From assembly GCA_947247005.1 (NCBI GenBank), contig OX365957.1:7970817-8034816 (forward strand): DNA of 64,000 nucleotides. The letters run 5' to 3'. Under the pieces are notes generated by a model. That model was not told where the DNA came from, ran no database searches, and was given only the letters and a program-made list of their open reading frames with translations. The position numbers and the translations under genes are program-made. Of this stretch, positions 49,602-59,474 are shown piece after piece (the first letter of the stretch is position 1; every line of letters begins with the position of its first letter). The DNA is from Spisula solida (lineage: Eukaryota; Mollusca; Bivalvia; Venerida; Mactridae).

Positions 49602-50353
49602 TGTGATGTCCAGCACTGTTCCCCTGTACCACTTCATTGGTATCATTATTTCGTGATGTCCAGCACTGTTCCCCTGTACCACTTCATTGGTATCATTATT
49701 TCGTGATGTCCAGCACTGTTTCCCTGTACCACTTCATTGGTATCATTATTTCGTGATGTCCAGCACTGTTCCCCTGTACCACTTCATTGATATCATTATT
49801 TCGTGATGTCCAGCACTGTTTCCCTGTACCACTTCATTGGTATCATTATTTCGTGATGTCCAGCACTGTTCCCCTGTACCACTTCATTGATATCATTATT
49901 TCGTGATGTCCAGCACTGTTTCCCTGTACCACTTCATTGGTATCATTATTTCGTGATGTCCAGCACTGTTCCCCTGTACCACTTCATTGGTATCATTATT
50001 TCGTGATGTCCAGCACTGTTTCCCTGTACCACTTCATTGATATCATTATTTCGTGATGTCCAGCACTGTTTCCCTGTACCACTTCATTGATATCATTATT
50101 TCGTGATGTCCAGCACTGTTCCCCTGTACCACTTCATTGGTATCATTATTTCGTGATGTCCAGCACTGTTCCCCTGTACCACTTCATTGATATCATTATT
50201 TCGTGATGTCCAGCACTGTTCCCCTGTACCACTTCATTGATATCATTATTTCGTGATGTCCAGCACTGTTTCCCTGTACCACTTCATTGGTATCATTATT
50301 TCGTGATGTCCAGCACTGTTCCCCTGTACCACTTCATTGATATCATTATTTCT
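49602..50353. repeat. 50-bp minisatellite, 15 copies
   Basis: Units read tcgtgatgtccagcactgtt, ccctgtaccacttcattg and atatcattatt. Across 15 units almost the only variation is two binary sites (C/T in ttCccctg and G/A in attgGtatc), and all four combinations occur. It is not a CRISPR array, because there are no unique spacers. Confidence 0.95.
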
Positions 50354-50929
50354 TGGTACAAGAGTGTGGAATGTTTGTAATTATATAATTATAAAACCTG
50401 TCCAGTTACCATAACAAAATGGAATAACGATGCTTTATTGTTTATTTCTTGCTTATTCATGCAGTCAATGTCATGTTCTACTACGTGCTTGTGTAAGCAC
50501 ATATGTTCGTCAAATGCATAATACAGTCCCAAGATGTGTATACATGTATTGTACTTGAAATGTTCAAGTAGATGACGTATATTATCTTAACATTAAACGA
50601 TGCTTGACGTCATATCATATCGACCATACATTGATAAAAAGAACGTAAATACATAACAAACTTTCAATGAAACAAACATACAGGCTTGAGTAAGTCATTG
50701 GGAGATATACCATACAAACATGTGCATCAGTAAACAACAAACAATTATTCACACGAGGAGGGCATTACAAAGCAGAACATTATACTTCACTTCTATGAAG
50801 TGAGCCCTAATCTGTTGAGTCACATAATTTAGCAAGCAGATTCAGTCAACGAGTTTTCTAAATAATGGTTAACCAACATATTGGGCATGGATAAACACTG
50901 GTTATTTATACTAGTATATGATATTTATA

Positions 50930-50935
50930 TTTAAT
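50930..50935 (-). promoter_or_regulatory. Candidate polyadenylation signal ATTAAA for the Mab-21 gene
   Basis: The minus strand reads ATTAAA about 425 nt past the stop at 51359, beyond the 24-bp array. Use is uncertain. Confidence 0.25.
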
Positions 50936-50988
50936 GCACATAAATGGTTTGTAATGATAGTTTTGGCGAGGATGTGAAAAGTAAGCAT

Positions 50989-51350
50989 AATGCTGCCCAT
51001 AACATGTGTATTCATGCGGCCCATAACATGTGTATACATGCTGTCCATAACATGTGTATACATGCCCTCCATAACATGTGTATACATGCTGCCCATAACA
51101 TGTGTATACATGCTGCCCATAACATGTGTATACATGCCCTCCATAACATGTGTATACATGCCCTCCATAACATGTGTATACATGCCCTCTATAACATGTG
51201 TATGCATGCTGCCCATAACATGTGTATACATGCCCTCCATAACATGTGTATACATGCCCTCCATAACATGTGTATACATGCCCTCTATAACATGTGTATG
51301 CATGCTGCCCATAACATGTGTATACATGATGTCCATAACATGTGTATAAA
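50989..51350. repeat. 24-bp palindrome-rich minisatellite, about 15 copies
   Basis: Units read cccataacatgtgtatacat plus gctg or gccc. Each contains the near-palindrome catgtgtatacatg. It begins 9 nt beyond the Mab-21 stop codon and would form most of its 3' UTR. Frames on both strands (CYGGHVYT, NMCIHA) are consequences of the 24-bp period. Confidence 0.93.
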
Positions 51351-51358
51351 TACATCGT

Positions 51359-53501
51359 TTATATGTCTAGAAGTCTTGAAATATAGAAGTTGGCTGCATT
51401 ATTCCTCGGTCGAACTTGAAGCGATCTTTCATAACAATGGTACGCTTCATCTGGTAGATTCTCTTGTTCCATACATTGTCCTAGTAGATTCAGTGCTGTC
51501 TCTTTGTGAAATAAATTGGGTTCGTTGTGTATGACTTCTTGGAGTTGATGTAGAGCCAGCAGTTGTTTAGAACAATTTCCCAGACGTCCGTATGTTTTGT
51601 ATTGTAGGAAATACAAGTAGGGGAGAGAATCTATCACTGCAAGGTCCATCCAGTCATCAAATATACCCCTGCTCAGTGTATCTTCTGGTGTTGATCGGAG
51701 GTATTCTTGTCTCAATTCCTCAGGTACAATGTTGAATTCACATCGCATGAACCTCACACAATACGACAGAATATGGCTGAAATCAGTGACCTGTATTTGG
51801 TCTGCTACATCCCTGAATCCTTGCTTAGGTGTCATTCTCAAATCTACCATACATCCACAAACAGGCATCACAACATTCCCATCAAACTGCCCTTCCACAC
51901 GACATAAGATCTCCTCTGTTAAACTAAGCGGGCCTATACCATAACAAACTGTTGCAAGTTTCAACCAACCAGACGATACATCCGAGTTACTTCCAAGCTT
52001 TAACCACCTTAGCACATCCTCTGACAAAGGTTGTTTAGATGTTTTACAGTAAGACGCCATTAGAGTACCTATTGTAGAACACAATAATGACGCGGTATGA
52101 CAGAAGGCTTTTTGTTCTATACAGCTAAAAGTTTGAATATTTTGATCACATTTCAAGAAGAAACATGTGTAGTATGTGATAACATCTAGGGTGTTGTAAT
52201 TATTATTATTCTGTTCCATATATGCGCAGTGTTGTCTGTTGATTGTTTGAGCGGAACGATAACACAGTTCACCAGAGATAGCCTTCCGTATATCTACAGC
52301 TGAAAGTATATTATTGGTATTTGCTGGAAGTCCGTTGAACTTTATTCGTAATCTTTCACCGATATCATCTACTTTGATATCAAAGAACATTCTACCATTG
52401 ATGTTTATGATTTGTTGAATAACTGCTAACAAATTGTATTGTTGTTCTGCAGATATTCTTCCTGCCATCAAATTGTTCTCAGGAATTATAAAATGGGGAC
52501 AGTTTAAACATTGAACACAGTTATAGAGGGTATGTAATATATAGTTGATGCAACATATCAGATTGTATTCTTGCCAGTAAGCAGTTTCGGCATTCTCTAT
52601 ACAGTGGAAAAGAACAGTTTTACACATATAACTTGATATCACATCCTTGAATACAGGATACGACTTCAGCAACATTTTCATTAACACGTAGCATCTCATT
52701 TGTGTTACATTTAAACTGAACATCAGATATCTCTCTGCCAATGACGTTGAAATTCTCCATTCCAGCTCATCCTGCCCACTAATCTTGCTGCCTACAGGTA
52801 CAAGGAAACATCCGGAATTTTGGCACTCGGATTTCAATCGTGCACCGGGCCATCCACTTCTACTTCTTCGATTTAACCATCGTCTTCCGTCAGTCGGCCA
52901 CTCAGGACAACGCAATGCCAACACATAATCATACTCTTGTATATTAACCCCCGACGGACTGTTTGCAGCTGGTCCGTGACGTTCAACACCCGGAAGAGCC
53001 CCGATTATATGATCGAATACTGTATTTTTCAACAGAACTCTCCCTTTAGCATCCATATAATACTCTTCACCAGGAACATAGTTTACAGCAAGAGGTGCAT
53101 CATCTCTCAACCGTTGTAGGAGACAGTATCCAGGAGCAGTACTCTCATTTTGTACCATTAATACGTTTGTTACACCATGCTTCCACGCAGCCCAGTCAGG
53201 TATCACGTGGTATGTATCTAGACAACGTAGTATATCAGTATCTGAATTAATACCCATCGTTGTACTTCCTTCTGACTGACTGCCAAAGAAATACCCTACA
53301 GTAAGTTTAGAACTAGTGTCCCTCAACATATCAATGACAAATGTGGATTCTCTAAACAAACAGCATGTCCTTCTCTTTAGTATCATCTCTTGACTTACTC
53401 CTATCTCACTGAGTACTTCGGACAATCTCAAAGATAAGCTTTCAATGTTCTGTGGAACATTCGGCATCCTCAAAATGATATGCTGTGGAACACTCGGAAT
53501 C
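51359..53501 (-). CDS. Mab-21/cGAS-like exon with complete nucleotidyltransferase and Mab-21 regions
   Basis: One uninterrupted frame runs from the acceptor (taacattttcag, ending at 53502) to TAA at 51359-51361. If translated alone, the first ATG is at 53467 (MPNVPQNIESLSL), giving 702 aa. Upstream in-frame IPSVPQHI, a near-duplicate of MPNVPQNI, precedes that ATG, and there is no in-frame stop between the acceptor and it, consistent with an upstream coding exon. There are no frameshifts and the composition is strongly coding. Confidence 0.93.
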
Positions 53502-56500
53502 CTGAAAATGTTAAGTTAACATTGCTTATATATAACACCAACAGCTACTGAGCCCGTATGACTATACTAGCAAAGAATAAAAGTCCGTCTGTCACCCAAA
53601 TAATAAGTTTTATTCCAAGGTTGAGATTCTGTGACATTGAATTGTCACGTACTAAAGCTTTATAGAGATATTGAACTTGATGATAACTTGCGGGAGAGTA
53701 AGACTTTTAGACGGTATATCAGAGAAATTGCAAAAAGACTCGTTGTTTGAAATATCTGCAATCTATTGTTGACTAGAGATGTGTCCATATGACATGGTTG
53801 CCCCCACTTGCCATGGCAATAATATCAGAATACAAGAAGCAGTCACAGACAGCCATATTCCCCGCCGAAGGGAAAATAATTGTACCAAAGATTATTGAAT
53901 ACAAACATTTTTTATAACATAAGTTATGTGAAAGTTTGGTTTCAATCCCAAGAGAAATGTTTGAGATGCACAAATATGTTTTACTATATCCAAATTTATT
54001 ACACGCAAAATAAATACAGTCAACAAGAAGCAGCCACATTACACGAAAACCAGGTTAACGGTGACCTTGATCCAACCAGTCCCACTTTCAATCCCAATTG
54101 TTGTCTTCACAATTGTTGTCTACTACCTACATAGCAATATTGATCATGATATCGAATTCCTAACTAATTTTATAGAGCAAAAACAATTTATCTATTTTAA
54201 GTAACTGTGACATTGACCCCCTTCAGCCCACTGTCAATCGCAAGTGGCGCCTTCACATAGGCTATATAAACTGCAAGTTTCACAATGATATCTCGTTCCT
54301 AACAAAAGTTATTGAGTGAAAAGTTTTTTCTATTTTTAGTAACGGTGACCTTGACCCCCACTTTCAATCCCAAGTGACTCTTCACACAAGCTACCTACAA
54401 AGTTAGCAAGTTTGACAATGTTATCTCAATCCTCACAAAAATGAGCATAAATGCTTTTTTCTATTTTTAGTAGCGGTGACCTTGAACCCCACCGGTCCCA
54501 CTTCCAATTAAAAGTGCTGTCTGCAGACAAACTACCTACACAGCAAGTATAATTGTGATATCTTATCCCAAACTTAAGTTATCCATCTGAAACAAAAATA
54601 TGAGCATAAATGCTTTTTTCTATTTTTAGTAACGGTGACCTTGACACCCACCGGCCCCACTTCACATTGCAAGTGCTCTCTGCACACAAACAACCCACAC
54701 AGCAAGTTTCATTGTGATATCTAATCCCAAAGTTATCCATCAGAAACAAATGGTTTTCTCTATAGCTTACATATGTATAAAAAGGGCCATAATTCTGTCA
54801 AAATGGCCGAAATTAAAAACCATGACAATATGCGGTATTGCATCTCATGAAGGTACATCTGTGAAGGGTTCATCAAAATTCCTTAAGAAATGGAGGAGAA
54901 GTTGCACACAGAAGAGTTTATCAATTTTTCCATATCCCACAAAGGTACAAAATTAACAAAGGGTCATAATTCTGTCAAAAATGGCCGAAATAAAAAACCT
55001 TGACGATATGCGCAAGGGCAACTCATATCTGTACTTATGTAAAAGTTTTGACAAAATTCATTGAGAAATGCAGGAGGAGTTGCACACAGAAGAGTTTATA
55101 TGAAAACATCAACAAAGGGCAATAAAAATGGTTGAATAAAAACATCCTGACAATATGCGCTGGGGGACATCATAGCAGTTATTCTGTGAAAGTATCGTCA
55201 AAATCCCTTCATAAATGTATGAGGAGTTGCACACAGAAGTTCGGACGGACGGACGGAATGACGCCTACCATTACCATATCCCCTTCACCTTCGGCGGGAG
55301 ATAATAAACACATGCTGACTAATAGCCTACAAAGTTTCACAAATATGGCTCGTTGTTTCCAATATAAGCCATATAGTGTTAACCAGAAATGTGTGCATAT
55401 AGCACGGATACTCCCACTTGTCATTTCAGCATGTCAATGACCATAATGCAACTTACACATGCTGACTAATACGTATTCCTACAAAGTTTGACGACCGTAG
55501 CACAAATGCTGACGAATTATGGGCAACGTAAGCAGACTAACATCATTACAAGGGCCATAACTCTGCTAACACTGGTCAAACCCGAATAATGATTTGCCGT
55601 TGTACAACAACTCATGCTTACTAACATTCCTATACTGTTTGATGTCTGAAACACAACCACTTTTCGGGCTACGAACGACACAACATGAGTAGTCAAGCAA
55701 ATGATTGAACGAAAGAAAACCATCAACGTCACTTCAATAAGGAATGACGGTCGGACGGACGGACAAAGACAATCTTTTCCTTTTCTAAATAGTTACTTTT
55801 TAAACCACAATTACAATGTACAATGTACCGGAACCCAGTGCGTTTTGCCAATACAGTGTGTATTTACTGTGACCATATATTTGACGATACTTTACACACA
55901 CCCATTTTCAGTAATTTACTAAACGACAAATTTATGATAAGATACATATAATCACGTAACAACACATGCATGGTTAGTCATGTGATCAAATGTGAATTTC
56001 GACACATGACAATTAAGTTATCTACTGAGATCATTCGTGAACACTATGTACCACAGTAAGTTGACTCACTGTACCCCAAACCGGAAGTCGCTGATAACTA
56101 GGTGCTCAGTTTCATTTTGTAGAGCTGTCAACAGTAAGTTTTTAATGTTTTTATCAGACTTTTAGAATTGAATATACTTGTTGTACATATTTTTTCAGCG
56201 TGAAATAAACATCTCTTCAGCAGAAAGTCCCATACTAGGTATTAATTAGCATTTAAAATGAAAAGTTTAACGTATTTTCTCAAAATAAACAGCTGGTTAA
56301 AGCGAAAGATGATTCAATCACGATAAAATGTCCGTTATTTTGGAAATGCTAAGGAAATTCGAGTAATAATCTCTTCTAGGTGTTTCATTTTTAATCTATA
56401 CGTATGAGTTTATACGTTCAATGATGCGTTTCTCCCCTGAATCGTTGCAATAGTGTTAAATCCAGTATATATTCGAATCATGCACTGGACGCCTATTCGG

Positions 56501-59459
56501 AAAACGCGAAAATCTTTCTGTCCCAGTAGTCGCAGTACCACTGTATGCCTATTCAATAAATATTCAAATAGCCAATTACGAAATGCTTGAGTAATTATCT
56601 CTTCTAGGTGTTTCATTATCAATCTATACGTCAATAATATATTCAAATATCCATTTACGAAATACCTGTGCGTATGAGCCTTTTCAAGGTACTCATTGAT
56701 ATGATTAATATCAGTTTTGCAGTGAATCTTTATTTTCGACAAGAAAACAGTAAGTTTTTGGTCATTTTCATCACCAATGACACTTGCATATCCGTTTTGC
56801 ACCTATCTATATTTTGTTCCAGGACCAAGTAGAATTAGACCATTCTTCTTTTTTTGGTTTTAATTCCCCACCCTAGATCAAAAAATTTGTTTAAATTCCC
56901 ACAGTGGGATATCGTCTTAAAATGGTTGGCTGCTTTTTCGGCGTCTAAATTCCCCAATATCGGGATCTAAAACCCGACCAATATCTATTTCCGAGACTAA
57001 AACCCGACCAATATCTATTTCCGAGACCCGGACTCATTCGGCGTGTCAAATTCTCGTCTTTCGGGAACCCTCGATGGCACCGAAGGCTCGCGATACACAC
57101 CAGAATGTCATCGGGAGTTAATCCCCGAGGCAGTGAGACCAACGTATAACGTCGGGAACACATCACGAGTTTTCCCGATGCCTCCCGGTAAACCCCGATC
57201 ATCTCCAATTAATAATAAACTTATATTCGGGGTTAATAGCCCGAAACCGCGAAATATCGCCGAATATTCGTTAAACGTTAACATTCCCACGAAGGTTCCT
57301 GAAACTGCGAAACATCCTTGATGTGTCGAGGAAACCTCTGGGTGCCTCGCAGAATTATTTTTATCGCTAAAGCATCCCCGATTATTCCCCGACGTTCTGG
57401 ATGCCTCGGAGATGCCTCCCCCCCCCCCCCCCCCGGGATATTCACGAGCTTCGGGGATGCCTTCGAGATATTCCCGACATAAAATCGAGAGTATATCGGG
57501 TAAAAATCAATACATGCATTGAAATATCCCGAAGTTATTGCGATCTGACTAAATGTCTCAAGACTTCACGAAGCTTCCCCGATACATCGGGGAGCTTCCC
57601 TCAGACAATGGCGAACCTCTTGATGCCCATCGGTATAACATCCCCGACGCAGTTATCCTGATGCTTCCCGATTCCTCCCGATTCTGAAATTGCCTCATGA
57701 CTTCCCCGAAGCTATCCATAGACCACGAGGACCATGTTCCCGATGCATCCCGTAGTTCATAAATTTTCATCTGGAGTACATCGCCGAGGCAAAATGCTCA
57801 GTGGAACCTGAGCTTTAAGTATTTTGGCACCATTTGTACCCCTCCTTTCTTTGAAGGGGGTTTATTGCTTTACTTATACATGTATGTCCCTTCGATCGGT
57901 CGGTTGGTAGACCAAATTGTTTCCGTTCAAAAAATCCAGAATGCTTGGCCCAAGGATCCTGGAACTTTACATGGTGGTTTGGCATCAACAATAGATTACC
58001 GCTATGGATTTTGAGGTCGGTAGGTCAAGGGACTATATCACTGTGACCTTTAACATGAATAAATTGGTCAAATGGTTTCCGTTCAATAACTTAACTTGAC
58101 TATCGGGATGTCATAGGGGCTTACGTGTATTATAATTTTATAAACATCTCTTGCTTCTTAGAATTTATATTTTACTGGAACGTCACACAATTACGTGCAG
58201 TAAACAAACACCGTTTTTACAGGAACGGTGTCTATACGTTTATTAAACTAAACTTTCATGTTAAAGTTATCCAAGGTAATTACCCAATGCATATGTCCAC
58301 GAGATTCTTAGGGTATTTTACTCCAGAAAACATTTTCTTTGAATGAGAATTGTCACAGTAGCATTGGAACTGTTCCATGACTATTTCCGACGCTTAACAC
58401 ATAACAAGGTCAGAGCATTTGATGTAAGGTTGAAAATACGTTTGCATAGGCGTACAGTTTTTTGGCGACTAAGCGGGCAGTTCAGATATTACAAAATGCT
58501 ACTAGTGGGTCAGTCATGTTGCGACTAGTCGTACAGTGAAATCGGCAAACATGTCCCAGAAAAACACATTTTCTTCAAAATTTATCAGTTTAGATAGAGC
58601 AATGTTTGTGTGTATCTATGTGTTAAACATTCATTTACAATTCAGAAAACGTTGCAAGACCTTGTGAACGCTAAATATACTATTTTTCAAAGAATTTGTA
58701 GGTTCTTTACAATCTCTAACAAATATCCAATTGTTATTTAACTTGAAAATAAAGTTTATAAGGGCTTTTATCAGGAATGTTTGGTATCTACGTAAACAGT
58801 GTTTTATGGACTACATTTTAACTAAAACAGTCCACTTACTTTATGCGATACTAAGGAATAAACTAATAAAATCCAAACTATCCGAGACGGTAAACACGAT
58901 CATTTTATTTTCTGGACGCCTAGTTTTCAGCGACTTCCGGTTTGGGGGTACAGTGAGTCAACATACTGTGTGTACAGTCTATTCAACGACTTGACTGGAT
59001 TTATACCAGTGCTAGATTTTGAAGAAATACTAAATTATTCCTACAGGTGTAAACGCATTCTTATCCACCTTATGGCTTACAACGAGGAAAACCTCGTAAT
59101 ATACAGACATCACGTAACGTGGTATACAAATACCCGTTGGTCAATTGGAACACCTTGGGAAATTCTAACGAAGCTTCCGACTTCATGACGAAAATACAGA
59201 GTAGTTACAATTACGGTTTGGTGTAGAGAAAATGAACTCTGCTACACGAGAATTTGAACCTACAACCTTCTGTATAACTGTCAACGACTTTCGCCCTTAT
59301 ATCACTGAGCACACATTCAACTTACCTTGTACGTTGTTGTGTATGGTCTGTTCTCCGACAATATATGTGCTGTATACAGACTAGGACCAGTACCATACAG
59401 GAATACAACAATATGACACACAGTATACCAACCGGTACGTCATCCATCGTCTCCATCAT
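51359..59459 (-). CDS. Membrane-anchored Mab-21/cGAS-like protein, two-exon model
   Basis: Exon 59326-59459 (ATG at 59459) and exon 51359-53501 join in phase 2 to give 758 aa. Residues 8-33 (VPVGILCVILLYSCMVLVLV and CIQHIY) form one hydrophobic segment with basic residues after it, predicting a signal anchor with the rest cytosolic. Residues about 118-134 carry the nucleotidyltransferase motif GSQSEGSTTMGINSDTDI. Its two Asp, with the Asp of YDYVLAL (about 236), align with the cGAS catalytic acidic triad. The region ELEWRIS to CYVLMKMLLK is the Mab-21 C-terminal helical part. The last 70 or so residues (LNLLGQCMEQENLPDEAYHC) look like TPR helices. By family knowledge, cGAS-like receptors make cyclic dinucleotides after sensing nucleic acid; ligand and activity here are unknown. 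The join is inferred from splice phase. Confidence 0.68.
54050..54760 (+). repeat. Diverged tandem repeat of about 135-150 bp, about 5 copies
   Basis: The phrases taacggtgaccttgaccccc, caatcccaagtg, cacacaagctacctac and caatgatatctc recur in order. It lies antisense in the Mab-21 intron and looks like a molluscan interspersed repeat cluster. Confidence 0.75.
54770..55265 (+). repeat. Second tandem repeat family of about 165 bp, 3 copies, ending in CGGA repeat
   Basis: The phrases gggccataattctgtcaaaa, atggccgaaat, gacaatatgcg and gagttgcacacagaag recur three times and the block ends in a (cgga) tract at about 55240-55258. A second gacggacgga tract lies at about 55748. Confidence 0.8.
56361..56670. 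repeat. Internal duplication of about 75-80 bp
   Basis: Phrases aatctcttctaggtgtttca and aatctatacgt occur at 56366 and 56596, and tattcaaatagccaattacg at 56557 matches tattcaaatatccatttacg at about 56640. A 130-codon minus frame crosses it but shows no family signature. Confidence 0.6.
56940..57770. repeat. Degenerate CCCGA/TCGGG-rich segment with a C tract
   Basis: Phrases cccgat, atcggg, ttcccgatgc and gatgcctcgga recur irregularly and a run of about 16 C lies at 57418-57434. GC content is far above the flanks. Short frames over it look incidental. Confidence 0.6.
57840..58100 (+). repeat. Dispersed repeat, inverted relative to 11640-11800
   Basis: It contains agaccaaattgtttccgttc, aggtcggtaggtcaag, tcactgtgaccttt and a second tggtttccgttcaa. 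Confidence 0.5.
59326..59459 (-). CDS. Short 5' coding exon with one transmembrane segment
   Basis: The exon runs from acceptor ttgtctattccag (ending at 59470) to donor gtaagt, with exon end ACAAG. Tandem ATGs at 59459 and 59456 start METMDDVPVGILC, a hydrophobic stretch, then CRRTDHTQQRT. Nine nt precede the ATG within the exon, so a further non-coding leader exon is expected upstream. Its phase-2 end matches the acceptor at 53501 without creating a stop. Confidence 0.65.
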
Positions 59460-59474
59460 CACTTTATATCTGGA

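Larger units (their letters stand above)
56052..58970. mobile_element. 2.9-kb TIR element with CACAGTA ends and 5-bp target duplication
   Basis: About 52-bp terminal inverted repeats start cacagtaagttgactcactg (left) and cacagtatgttgactcactg (right, complement), continue through ccaaaccggaagtcgctga, and differ at only a few positions. The pentamer tgtac flanks both ends (56047-56051 and 58971-58975). The interior holds a CCGAT-rich segment at 56940-57770, a dispersed repeat at 57840-58100 and a 130-codon minus ORF at 56410-56802. None of these is recognised as transposase. It is inserted in the Mab-21 intron. Confidence 0.8.

Noticed and set aside
49602..50353. CRISPR-like array
   Set aside because: There are no unique spacers between units, and the context is eukaryotic.
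56410..56802. 130-aa minus-strand ORF in the Mab-21 intron
   Set aside because: It crosses an internal DNA duplication inside a TIR element and shows no recognisable domain or transposase motif.
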